A program made the position numbers and the translations under genes. DNA of 41,998 nt from NCBI GenBank assembly GCA_964236445.1, contig CAXSDR010000021.1:1-41998 (forward strand), given 5' to 3'. Below are positions 1-7,648 of the stretch, piece after piece. Below the pieces are notes generated by a model. The model saw nothing but the letters and a program-made list of their open reading frames with translations, was not told the origin of the DNA and ran no database searches. Within the stretch, counting starts at the first letter, position 1. Each line of letters starts with the position of its first letter. The stretch is from CAXSDR01 sp964236445 (GTDB lineage: Bacteria; Actinomycetota; Actinomycetes; Motilibacterales; Motilibacteraceae).

Positions 1-167
1 GCTGCGCCGAGACCGTCGTAGGCAACCAGGAAGCGGGCCACGTCGGGGCCCGTCGGGGGGTGCGGGTCGGGACCGCCGTAGCGGTCGTGCAGCTCGGCTT
101 CCTGGGCTGCACGCAGGGCGACGGCGTCGGCGTCGTCCCAGGGCACACGCAAGATCGTGAGGGGCAC
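1..167 (-). CDS. GNAT family N-acetyltransferase, N-terminal part (runs off the left edge)
   Basis: Reading the minus strand from a GTG at 167 gives 55 codons before the window ends. They begin MPLTILRVPWDDADAVALR and continue with an Ala/Glu-rich helix and a D-x-Y-G-G-P-D segment. This beginning, with an alternating strand, a D-A-D-A-V-A-L-R helix and an E-L-x-x-R-Y-G-G loop, is the usual opening of small actinobacterial GNAT acetyltransferases, which move an acetyl group from acetyl-CoA to an amine. The acetyl-CoA-binding loop lies outside the window, so the family call rests on the N-terminus only. The start is supported by a TAGCCT box ending eight bases upstream, which would give a leaderless transcript; no Shine-Dalgarno is visible. 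Substrate unknown. Confidence 0.6.
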   Translation of the reverse strand, partial: MPLTILRVPWDDADAVALRAAQEAELHDRYGGPDPHPPTGPDVARFLVAYDGLGA

Positions 168-175
168 GAAGACAC

Positions 176-181
176 AGGCTA
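176..181 (-). promoter_or_regulatory. Leaderless -10 box for the GNAT gene
   Basis: TAGCCT on the minus strand, eight bases before the GTG at 167. The TANNNT form and the spacing match other genes here. No clear -35 box. Confidence 0.4.
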
Positions 182-287
182 GTAGGCCGGTCGAGGACGC
201 TGTCGATGTCCTTCTTGTCCTGATATGCGCGCATCGTTCAGGTCCCGGCGCTAGGGTCGGAACGTCGGTTGCGGCACCCGTGACGCA

Positions 288-321
288 TGTGACTGTTGTG
301 ACAGAAGCAGATCAGTGTGAC
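288..321 (+). promoter_or_regulatory. Three direct TGTGAC repeats upstream of the wall operon
   Basis: TGTGAC occurs at 288-293, 297-302 and 316-321, all in the same orientation, in the roughly 296-base gap between the GNAT gene and the amidase. The rest of that gap holds a small hairpin (GTCGG/CCGAC, about 425-443) just before the amidase Shine-Dalgarno and nothing else I can identify. The repeats could be a regulator-binding array for the operon; this is inference from their number and position. Confidence 0.3.
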
Positions 322-463
322 GATGGGGTGTCGCGGGCTACAGCCAAGACGACGCTACGCCGACGCCCTAAAGGCTTGGCACCGCGTCAACACGGTCGTC
401 GCGTCGGTTCGTCGCCGCTGCCGTGTCGGTGCAGATTCCCGACCCGGAACGAGGACCAGGTAC

Positions 464-2422
464 GTGCGTAGAGTTCCCGCAGCCCTGCTCGCGCTGACCG
501 TGGTGCCGGCATCCCTCGTGCTGCCGGTGCTCACACCGGCCGCGCCGCACGCCCATGCCGTGACACCGCACCTGGGCGAGCTCTCGCTCGGCGGCGTCGA
601 CGCCGCGACGCTGGCGCACTCGAGCCTGAGCAAGGCCTCGCTCGCGCATCGCCCGGTCGTCCTCACGGCCCCGTTGGCCGTGCACACGTTCGGCCTCGTC
701 GGCGTGACCTGGGACAAGGGCACGGGCGCGGCGGGCACCGCCGTCTCCGTGCGCGTGCGCGAGCACGGCCGCTGGACCCCCTGGACCGCACTGAGCACGC
801 AGGACGAGCTCGGCCCGGACGACGCCGAGTCCCGGGCGACGACGCGCACCGGCACGGACCCGCTGCTGACCTCCGACGCGGACGGCGTCCAGGTGCGCGT
901 CGACAGCCCCGACGGACGCGCTCCGCGCGCGCTGCGCGCCGAGCTGCTCGACCCGGGCACCTCCAAGGCCGACGCCTTCATGACGCCGAAGCTGCCGCCG
1001 TCCACCGCCCACGCCGAGAGTGCCTTGCCGCCGATCATCTCGCGCGCCGAGTGGGGTGCCGACGAGTCGCTGCGGGGGCGTACGCCGACCTACAACGCCA
1101 CCGTCAAGGTCGGCGTGCTGCACCACACGGCCTCGACCAACAGCTATGACGAGGCCGGCGCCGCCGAACAGCTCCGGGCGGTCTACGCCTACCACACCAA
1201 GAGCCTCGGCTGGTCCGACATCGGCTACAACTTCCTCGTCGACAAGTTCGGCCGGCTCTACGAGGGCCGCTACGGAGGCATCGACAAGCCGGTGATGGGC
1301 GCGCACGCCGGCGGCTTCAACACCGACACCTTCGGCATCTCCGCGCTCGGCAACTACGACGCGGTCGCGCCGCCCCAGGTCATGGTCGACGCGATCACGA
1401 CGCTGTTCGCCTGGAAGCTCGGCCTCAGCCACCGTGACCCGCTCGGCACCGCCAGTCTCACCAGTGCAGGCGGTGGCACCTCGCGCTTCGCCAAAGGCAC
1501 CACCATCACGGTGCCGACGATCATCGGCCACCGCGACGTGGGCGCCACGGCCTGCCCCGGGCGCTACCTCTACCCCTTCCTCGACGCCATCCGCCAGGGC
1601 GCGAGGGCGCTCGAGGGTGATGCCATCTATGACGTCAGCACGTCGCCGTCCAGGGTGTCCGTCGACGCGACAGGTGCGACGCCGGACGGCACGGTCAGCC
1701 TCACCGCGCGTACGTCCACGGCGGAGAGCTGGCACCTGGCCGTCACGGCCGCCGACGGCTCCGTCGTCAAGGCGTTCGACGGCACCACAGCAGGCCCCGA
1801 GCCCATCGCCGCGACCTGGGACCGGCGCACTCCTGCCGGTGCCCTGGTCCCGCCCGGCACCTACACCCTGACGCTGAGCGGCGCCTCCGCCGTGGGTGCG
1901 GTGCGCCCGGCGGTGTCCACCTTCACCGTGGCGTTGCCGGTCGTGGCCACGCCCGACCCGGCGCCGACGCCCGACACCGAACCGCTGCTCAAGAACCCGC
2001 CGACGCTGGCGCCGGTCTACACGACCGCCGGCGACGTCGCCTATCGCGGGCGCGCGTGGTCGACCACCTGCGCCGACTTCGGCAGCCTGCACCGCTGTCT
2101 CGCCAAGATCACAGCCAGCTACACCGTCCGTGACCGCACCGGCAAGATCGTCACCAAGGTGGGCCTCATCCCGTCGGCCTGGGCCTACACCGCGACGATT
2201 GCACCCGACTGGGACGCCAGTCGCTATTCCGTGCCCGGTCCCTTCACGGTGGGCACCACGCCGTGGCGAACGTCCTGCGACGTGCCCGCCGGACCTCGCC
2301 TGTGCCGGGTCGAGGTCTATCAGGCCCACTGGGAGCGTGCGAAGGTCAAGAACCGCATCGCCTACGTGCAGAAGTCGTCGTGGGTGCTCAACCGCTACGT
2401 ACGGCTGACGGTCCCCAAGTGA
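464..2422 (+). CDS. Secreted N-acetylmuramoyl-L-alanine amidase (PGRP/Amidase_2) with FlgD-like and C-terminal Cys-pair module
   Basis: A 652-residue exported enzyme expected to cut the bond between MurNAc and the stem peptide of peptidoglycan. The chosen GTG at 464 has GAGG nine bases upstream and opens directly into a signal peptide (MRRVPAALLALTVVPASLV, cleavage near A-H-A); the frame stays open upstream to 317 but with atypical sequence. Order: signal peptide 1-30; N-terminal region typical of actinobacterial PGRP amidases, about 35-165; PGRP/Amidase_2 domain from about 189 (ISRAEWGAD) with putative zinc ligands H220 or H221 (HHTA), H356 (GHRD) and C364 (ACPG); a FlgD-like Ig domain about 389-495; then a C-terminal module about 515-652 with Cys536/545 and Cys605/614. 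The same module ends the next two proteins. The stop overlaps the next start (GTGA), so the genes are translationally coupled. Confidence 0.88.
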   Translation: MRRVPAALLALTVVPASLVLPVLTPAAPHAHAVTPHLGELSLGGVDAATLAHSSLSKASLAHRPVVLTAPLAVHTFGLVGVTWDKGTGAAGTAVSVRVREHGRWTPWTALSTQDELGPDDAESRATTRTGTDPLLTSDADGVQVRVDSPDGRAPRALRAELLDPGTSKADAFMTPKLPPSTAHAESALPPIISRAEWGADESLRGRTPTYNATVKVGVLHHTASTNSYDEAGAAEQLRAVYAYHTKSLGWSDIGYNFLVDKFGRLYEGRYGGIDKPVMGAHAGGFNTDTFGISALGNYDAVAPPQVMVDAITTLFAWKLGLSHRDPLGTASLTSAGGGTSRFAKGTTITVPTIIGHRDVGATACPGRYLYPFLDAIRQGARALEGDAIYDVSTSPSRVSVDATGATPDGTVSLTARTSTAESWHLAVTAADGSVVKAFDGTTAGPEPIAATWDRRTPAGALVPPGTYTLTLSGASAVGAVRPAVSTFTVALPVVATPDPAPTPDTEPLLKNPPTLAPVYTTAGDVAYRGRAWSTTCADFGSLHRCLAKITASYTVRDRTGKIVTKVGLIPSAWAYTATIAPDWDASRYSVPGPFTVGTTPWRTSCDVPAGPRLCRVEVYQAHWERAKVKNRIAYVQKSSWVLNRYVRLTVPK

Positions 2423-4227
2423 GCACAGGTGTGTCGCGGGTGGCGGTGCCGCTCGGGGGGCTCGTCGCCGTCCTCGCAGCCGCGCTGCCAGCACAGGCCG
2501 CCTCCTCCGGCGCCGTCTCGTCGGGGGTCGTGCGCGCCTCGGCCCCCGCGACGGCCGCAACGATCACGGGTTCGGGTTCCGGCCATGGCATCGGGCTCAG
2601 CCAGTGGGGTGCCTACGCCCAGGCGGTCGAGGGACGCACGGGTGAGCAGATCGCCGGCTACTACTACAGCGCCACGACCGTCGCGGCCTATGACGACGCG
2701 TCGCAGATCCGGGTGAACGTGGCGCACGGGGTCACCGGCCTCGCGTTGCACACGCTCGCCGCTGCCCCCGGCGGTGGACACTGGCGCGTGACGACCGACG
2801 CCGGAGCGGCGACCGCGGCGGTCACAGACCTCGGCCCGTCGGACGCGATGACTGTGGGCGGCTCGGACGCGGCGGTGCGTGTTGCCGTGACGCGTGCCGA
2901 CGGCGTTCCTGTCGCGCCCGTCACGGCCACTTCGGTGGACATCTCGTGGGCCGGTGCGGCAGGTGACCTCGCCGGCGAGCCGGCGACCGTCCTGGTCTCC
3001 GGCTCGGACCAGCTTCGCCACGGCACCCTGTCCGTGCGTCCCTCGAGCGCCTTCGGGGGTGCACAGGGTCGCCTCGAGGCCGTCAACAGCGTCCGGCTGC
3101 ACGACGAATACCTCTATGGCATCGCGGAGGTCCCTTCGTCGTGGCCTCGCGAGGCGCTGCGCGCACAAGCCATCGCCGCGCGGACCTACGCGCTGGACAA
3201 GGTGCTCCGGAGCCCGGCCGGCGTCACCTCCTGCGGCTACTGCCACGTCTATGACAGCACGTTGAGCCAGGTGTTCACGGGGTGGAAGAAGGAGAACGAG
3301 TCCTCGGGCGCGACCGACTTCGGCGCCAAGTGGCGCGAGGCGGTCGACTCGACCGCGGTGGGTGCTGATCAGGGACTCACGGTTCTCAGTTCCGGAACTC
3401 CGATTCAGGCTTATTTCTTCTCGTCTTCCGGTGGCAAGACGCGCAACAGCGAAGACGTCTGGTCTGCCGCACTGCCCTACACAAGGTCGGTGGACGACCA
3501 CTGGAGCTTGCAGCCCGCCAATCCCAACGCCGCGTGGAGCACCATCGTGGACATCGCAACGCTGGCATCGGCCTTCGAGCTGCCCGACATCGCGGCGGTC
3601 AACGTCGATCTGCGCGACGTCAGTGGCGCCGTCGAGCGGCTGACGGCGGTGTCGTCGGCCGGCCTCTCGTCGCAGCTGACGGGTGAGGCCTTCCGCTCGA
3701 AGCTCGGGCTGAAGTCCGCGTGGCTGACCGTCGCCCTGACGGTGCCGTTGACAGAGGTAGCGCCGCCTCCGCCGCCACCGCCGCCGCACGTCGTCAAGGT
3801 GCCCCCGCAGATGGCGGTGGTCTACACCCGGGCCGGCCCGCAGACCTATCGCGGCCGGGCCTGGTCCACGACCTGCAGCGACTACGGCACGACGCACCGC
3901 TGCCTCGCGCTCGTCACCGCGTCGCACCCCGTACGCCGTGGTCGCACCTACGCATCCGTGGTCTCCCTGATGCCGAGCGCCTGGGGCTACACCGCCGTTG
4001 ACTCGCCCGCGTGGAGCCGGTCGCCCTACGCCACGCCCGGCTCCCACCTCGTCGGGACCCACCGGTGGACGACGACGTGTGACGTGCCCACCGGCCCCCG
4101 GCTGTGCCGTGCCTCGCTGTTGACCAAGCTGCCCCTGCGCACCGTCTCGGGCAAGCGGGTGGTCTGGGCGCAGCGCAGCGTCGCCGTGCTCAACCGCATC
4201 GTCCGGCTGACGGATCCGCTGGCCTAG
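2419..4227 (+). CDS. Secreted SpoIID/LytB-domain protein with C-terminal Cys-pair module
   Basis: A 602-residue protein starting at a GTG that overlaps the upstream stop by four bases, followed at once by a signal peptide ending A-Q-A. The motif GHGIGLSQWGA lies at residues 55-65, near the N-terminus, whereas Bacillus SpoIID carries the equivalent GHGVGMSQ segment near its C-terminus. The core SpoIID region (about 220-440) contains the EVPSSWPREALRAQAIAART signature; E237 aligns by motif with the glutamate required in characterised SpoIID lytic transglycosylases. SpoIID/LytB proteins cleave denuded glycan strands or stimulate amidases, which fits the amidase gene directly upstream. A poly-proline linker leads to the shared module at about 467-602, with Cys486/495 and Cys554/563. 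Whether it is an enzyme or an amidase activator cannot be told from sequence. Confidence 0.87.
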   Translation: MSTGVSRVAVPLGGLVAVLAAALPAQAASSGAVSSGVVRASAPATAATITGSGSGHGIGLSQWGAYAQAVEGRTGEQIAGYYYSATTVAAYDDASQIRVNVAHGVTGLALHTLAAAPGGGHWRVTTDAGAATAAVTDLGPSDAMTVGGSDAAVRVAVTRADGVPVAPVTATSVDISWAGAAGDLAGEPATVLVSGSDQLRHGTLSVRPSSAFGGAQGRLEAVNSVRLHDEYLYGIAEVPSSWPREALRAQAIAARTYALDKVLRSPAGVTSCGYCHVYDSTLSQVFTGWKKENESSGATDFGAKWREAVDSTAVGADQGLTVLSSGTPIQAYFFSSSGGKTRNSEDVWSAALPYTRSVDDHWSLQPANPNAAWSTIVDIATLASAFELPDIAAVNVDLRDVSGAVERLTAVSSAGLSSQLTGEAFRSKLGLKSAWLTVALTVPLTEVAPPPPPPPPHVVKVPPQMAVVYTRAGPQTYRGRAWSTTCSDYGTTHRCLALVTASHPVRRGRTYASVVSLMPSAWGYTAVDSPAWSRSPYATPGSHLVGTHRWTTTCDVPTGPRLCRASLLTKLPLRTVSGKRVVWAQRSVAVLNRIVRLTDPLA

Positions 4228-4232
4228 CAGCG

Positions 4233-5474
4233 ATGTCACCGTTCAAGCCGCCGGTCCCTGCACCCGATCGTTCGGGGGTGACCGCCGCCTGCGCCCGCCT
4301 GTCAGCTCGAGCTGCTGTCGCCACTGCTGCGGCGGTCGTCACGGCGCTGCTCGCGGTGAGCGTGCCGGCGTTCGCGGCCGACGTGCCGCCGACCCCCACC
4401 CCCACCCCCACCCCCACCCCCACGGTCACGGGCGTGCCCAAGCCGCCGCTCGCGCCACCGACGCTCGACCCCGCGCCGACGCCGGGCGCCGTCATCGTGC
4501 CGCTCGCCCCGCTGCCCCCCACTCCCGAGTTCCCCGCCTGGATCGACGACTTCGCGCGCTACGAGCCGCAGTTCCAGTGCCTCACCACGGCACAGCCGGG
4601 CACCGCGGCGCTGCAGGCTCTGCTGTCCGCGACCTACGGCCTGACAGAGTTCTCGACGGTGCGCCCGTGCAACGGCTCGATCAGCGAGCACCATGACGGC
4701 CGGGCCCTCGACGTGATGCTGAAGGCTTCCGACCCCGGCCAACGCGCGACGGCCGACGCGATCCTGGGCTGGCTGCTGGGTCCTGACACCTGGGGCAACC
4801 CGAGCGCTGTCGCCCGGCGTCTCGGCGTGATGTATGTCATTTTCGACCACTACATCTGGCGTGCCTACCGGCCCGAGGCCGGGTGGCTCCCCTACTCCGG
4901 CACGGAGTCGCACGACGACCACATCCACATCAGTCTTTCGCCGGCCGGTGCGCAGGAGCAGACCTCGTGGTGGTCGCTCGACCCCATGACCGTCCCCGGG
5001 GTGCACCTTCTCGGCACCCGCTGGTGGCGCGTCTCGTGCGCGGCCACGGTCGAGCCGGGAGCGAGGTGCGTGGCCGACATCAAGGCCACCCAGATCGTCT
5101 GGAACACCGAGCAGAAGCGGTTCGCGCCGGTCCTCACCTGGGTGCGCAACCGCACGACGACGGTGGCGACCGAGAGCGCGACCTGGGACGTTGCACCGAC
5201 AGGACACACCGGGGACTCGGTGACGGCACGGGGCGCCGCGCTGCACACCACCTGCAGCGCCGAGGCACCCACGCCGCGCGTGTGCAAGACCTCGGAGCTC
5301 GCCGACGTCATCGTCCGCATGCCCGCGCAGGGCACCGTGCGCGCGAGCTATGCCACGCAGCAGAGATGGGTGCTGCGGTCGGTCGTCAAGATCGTCGCGC
5401 CGCTGGCCGCTGCTGCGCCGGTTCCTGTGCCGCCCACCGCGGCGGCGACCCCGGCCCCGCTGCGACGTCGCTAG
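4233..5474 (+). CDS. Secreted LAS-type metallopeptidase (D,D-peptidase-like, ARB-07466-like) with C-terminal Cys-pair module
   Basis: 413 residues from an ATG five bases after the SpoIID stop. It has a long basic N-region and signal peptide (to about residue 49, A-F-A-A), then a Pro-Thr linker encoded by a hexamer repeat. The catalytic domain (about 100-250) carries the two LAS/M15 hallmarks: S151-x-H153-x2-G156-x-A158-x-D160 and H227-D-D-H230-I-H232. This is the fold of VanY/VanX, MepA and lysostaphin-type enzymes, so a zinc D,D-carboxypeptidase or endopeptidase acting on wall peptides is likely. From about 252 a diverged copy of the operon's C-terminal module follows, with Cys269/279 and Cys341/351, then an Ala-Pro-rich tail ending RRR. 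Exact bond specificity is unknown. It ends five bases from a convergent gene, with no room for a terminator. Confidence 0.8.
   Translation: MSPFKPPVPAPDRSGVTAACARLSARAAVATAAAVVTALLAVSVPAFAADVPPTPTPTPTPTPTVTGVPKPPLAPPTLDPAPTPGAVIVPLAPLPPTPEFPAWIDDFARYEPQFQCLTTAQPGTAALQALLSATYGLTEFSTVRPCNGSISEHHDGRALDVMLKASDPGQRATADAILGWLLGPDTWGNPSAVARRLGVMYVIFDHYIWRAYRPEAGWLPYSGTESHDDHIHISLSPAGAQEQTSWWSLDPMTVPGVHLLGTRWWRVSCAATVEPGARCVADIKATQIVWNTEQKRFAPVLTWVRNRTTTVATESATWDVAPTGHTGDSVTARGAALHTTCSAEAPTPRVCKTSELADVIVRMPAQGTVRASYATQQRWVLRSVVKIVAPLAAAAPVPVPPTAAATPAPLRRR
4392..4421 (+). repeat. Five perfect ACCCCC hexamers
   Basis: Tandem hexamers inside the LAS peptidase gene encode an alternating Pro-Thr linker between signal peptide and enzyme. 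Changes of copy number would keep the frame, so only linker length would vary. Confidence 0.9.
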
Positions 5475-5479
5475 ACCGC

Positions 5480-6244
5480 TCAGGCGAGGGCGACCGCCGT
5501 CACCCGTTCTGTCGCCCGCTTGCCCGCGAGACTGTCGGCGTCGGCGTGCGCCACGAGGACGACGGACCCGCCGACGGCCAGCGGCGTCACGAGCGTCGCG
5601 CACAGGCCGACAGCGCCGACCGGTTCAAGCCTGCTGAGCAGACGCGCTGCGGGCTGGGCGCCCCACCGGGTCGCCAGCTCCTGCGCGTACGCCGCCAGCT
5701 CGGCGCCGTCGAACACAGCGGTCCCCGCCGTCAGGGCGAGATCGCCGGGCCGGGGATCGCGCGAAGCGACGAAGCGGTCGCCGTGCCCGAGGACCTCGGT
5801 GTCGGCGTCCACCACGCTCGGCGGCAGCACGAGCGCCGGAGCGATGGCCGCCTGCAGCGCGGGGCGCAGGCTGACATGCACCACCTCCGCGCCGCTGGCC
5901 TGGGCGCGGTGCAACGAGTCCGGTCCCGTCACCACCACGTCGGCGTCGCGCAGCTCGGCGTCGGACGCGCCGAGCAGGACGCCGGCACCCACGAGCCATG
6001 TGGCCATGGCCCACACCGGCACCTGCCAGTGCAGCGGCAGGAGCAGTGCGACGGTGCCCCCCGAGGAGAGGTCGAGGTCGTCCTGGAGCAGGTTGGCGGT
6101 CTTGGCGACCCAGTTCTCGAACGTCGCCAGGGACAGTTCGACCCGCTCGCCGGTGGCATCGTCATAGAACGTGAGGAACGGTCGGGCCGGCTCCGCGGCG
6201 AGGGCGGAGCGCAGCAGCAGCGCGGCGGTGGTCGAAGTGGGCAC
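5480..6244 (-). CDS. TIGR03089 family protein (fragment-like relative of AMP-binding enzymes)
   Basis: 254 residues, starting MPTSTTAALLLRSALAAEPARP. The opening (LLRSAL, RPFLTFYDDATGERVELSLATFENWVAKTA) matches the N-terminal region of acyl-adenylate-forming enzymes, but the protein stops before the catalytic P-loop and C-terminal lid, as in the actinobacterial TIGR03089 family. It is therefore unlikely to be a working ligase; the family's role is not established. The GTG at 6244 is preferred because TACCGT lies six bases upstream; an in-frame ATG at 6274 would add ten residues but overlaps the divergent gene's start. The 3' end faces the LAS peptidase gene with a five-base gap. Confidence 0.75.
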   Translation of the reverse strand: MPTSTTAALLLRSALAAEPARPFLTFYDDATGERVELSLATFENWVAKTANLLQDDLDLSSGGTVALLLPLHWQVPVWAMATWLVGAGVLLGASDAELRDADVVVTGPDSLHRAQASGAEVVHVSLRPALQAAIAPALVLPPSVVDADTEVLGHGDRFVASRDPRPGDLALTAGTAVFDGAELAAYAQELATRWGAQPAARLLSRLEPVGAVGLCATLVTPLAVGGSVVLVAHADADSLAGKRATERVTAVALA

Positions 6245-6250
6245 GGGCGG

Positions 6251-6260
6251 ACGGTAGCGT
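6251..6260. promoter_or_regulatory. Overlapping divergent leaderless promoters
   Basis: The ten bases ACGGTAGCGT hold TAGCGT on the plus strand (6255-6260, eight bases before the GTG at 6269) and TACCGT on the minus strand (6256-6251, six bases before the GTG at 6244). The two candidate -10 boxes share two base pairs, so polymerase could probably occupy only one direction at a time. Confidence 0.5.
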
Positions 6261-6268
6261 CCCGCAGC

Positions 6269-7648
6269 GTGCATGCCCAGCAGCGGACCGGTGACGGCCC
6301 CCTCGTCGCCGCGCTCGTGACCGTCGTGTTCGCGCTGCACGCGCTCGTCGGCCTGCTGGCGTTCCGGGCGTTCCGCATCGGCTCGTGGGACCTGCTGCTC
6401 TTCGACGACTCCGTACGCGCCTATGCCCACCTGCAGGCCCCGATCGAGCCGGCCCTCGGCGTCCACATCGAGGTGGGTCCCCACCTCAACGCGCTCGGTG
6501 ACCACTTCTCGCCGATCCTCGCCCTGCTCGCGCCGCTCTACTGGATCTGGGCCGACCCCCGGATGCTGGTCCTCGCCCAGGCGGCACTGATCGCCGGGTC
6601 GGTCGTGCCTGCCTTCGTCATCGCTCGCCGCGTCCTCGGCCGTGCCGCAGCCTATGGCGTGGCGGTCGCCACCGGCCTCGCCTGGCCGCTGCAAGAGGCG
6701 TCGGCGGTCGGTTTCCATGAAGTGTTGTTCGTGGTTCCGTTGCTGCTCTGCGCGCTCGAGAGACTGCAGGCACGCCGGTTCGGTCAGTCGATCGCCCTCG
6801 CGTGCGCCCTGCTCCTGGTGAAGGAGGACATGGGGTTCGTCGTCGCGATGTTCGGCGTGCTTGTCGCGTTGCGCTGGCGCGCGCGCGCCGGACTTCTCGT
6901 TTTCGCCGGCGGTGTCGCGGCCGCGCTCGTGGCGAGCTATGTCGTCGTGCCCGCGTTCTACGGCCACGGCTCGCCCGACGGTGACTACTACAAGGCGTTC
7001 TTCGACGCGGCGCCGAACCCTGTCGCGATGGTGCAGCTCGCCGCCGAACCCTGGCAGAAGTGGCAGACGATGCTCTGGCTGCTGGTCCCCTTCGCGCTGC
7101 TGTCGCTGGCGTCGCCGGTCGCCCTGCTGGCACTGCCCCAGCTGGGTGAGCGGGCGATCTCGTCCAACCCCAACCACTGGGGGGTGCAGCAGCACTACAA
7201 CGCAATTCTCGTGCCGGTCATCGTCGTGGCAGCGGTCGAAGGTGCCGCGCGGCTGCCCCACCAGTGGCGTACGCCGTGGGCCTGGGCGGCTGCCCTCGTC
7301 GCGGTCGTCCTGTGCGGGTCGTTTCCGATGCGCACCCTGGCCGAGTCGAGCACCTGGCACACCGACGCCCGCGAGCAGCACGCCCAGGCAGCCGTCGACG
7401 CCGTGCCGCACGGCGTCACCGTCGAGGCGGACAACGAGATCGGCCCGCATCTCGCCCGCCACGACGAGGTGTGGCTGCTCGACAAGACGCCTCGCGGCGC
7501 CGACTGGGTGGTCATCGACACCGCGGCGTCCTCGTTCCCCATCGACTCCCTCGGCGCGCAACGCGAGCGGGTCGACATCCTGCAGCAGCGGGGATACGCC
7601 GTGACGCTGGCTAACGCCGACTACGTCGTCCTGCGACGTGGCGCATGA
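6269..7648 (+). CDS. DUF2079 multi-spanning membrane protein
   Basis: 459 residues with about ten hydrophobic spans. The first periplasmic-type loop contains the DLLLFDDSVRAYAHL and HFSPILALLAPLYW segments that characterise DUF2079, a family related in layout to GT-C glycosyltransferases that use lipid-linked sugars. A C-terminal soluble part (about 360-459, with WHTDAREQHAQAAVDAV and a VLRRG ending) follows the last span. The GTG at 6269 is placed by the -10 box eight bases upstream; no Shine-Dalgarno is present. Its stop overlaps the next gene's ATG (ATGA), so the two membrane proteins are co-translated. Sugar transfer is an inference; no biochemical role is established for the family. Confidence 0.75.
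   Translation: MHAQQRTGDGPLVAALVTVVFALHALVGLLAFRAFRIGSWDLLLFDDSVRAYAHLQAPIEPALGVHIEVGPHLNALGDHFSPILALLAPLYWIWADPRMLVLAQAALIAGSVVPAFVIARRVLGRAAAYGVAVATGLAWPLQEASAVGFHEVLFVVPLLLCALERLQARRFGQSIALACALLLVKEDMGFVVAMFGVLVALRWRARAGLLVFAGGVAAALVASYVVVPAFYGHGSPDGDYYKAFFDAAPNPVAMVQLAAEPWQKWQTMLWLLVPFALLSLASPVALLALPQLGERAISSNPNHWGVQQHYNAILVPVIVVAAVEGAARLPHQWRTPWAWAAALVAVVLCGSFPMRTLAESSTWHTDAREQHAQAAVDAVPHGVTVEADNEIGPHLARHDEVWLLDKTPRGADWVVIDTAASSFPIDSLGAQRERVDILQQRGYAVTLANADYVVLRRGA

Noticed and set aside
425..443. Cobalamin-riboswitch-like fragment (GTCGG, then GATTC, then CCGAC) before the amidase
   Set aside because: Only a small hairpin is present; the remaining conserved elements of the B12 class are missing.
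368..2560. Long minus-strand open frame (about 730 codons) opposite the amidase gene
   Set aside because: It is Arg/Gly/His-rich without domains, and the plus strand carries a signal peptide and PGRP motifs. Long shadow frames are expected at this GC content.
2395..4239. Long minus-strand open frame opposite the SpoIID gene
   Set aside because: Low-complexity Arg-rich translation without motifs; the SpoIID signatures lie on the plus strand.
4392..4421. Phase-variation switch in the LAS peptidase gene
   Set aside because: The repeat unit is six bases, so gain or loss never shifts the frame; only linker length would change.
4883..6268. Upstream extension of the DUF2079 frame to a 921-residue protein
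   Set aside because: The extension overlaps the LAS and TIGR03089 genes and reads as shadow sequence; the -10 box places the start at 6269.
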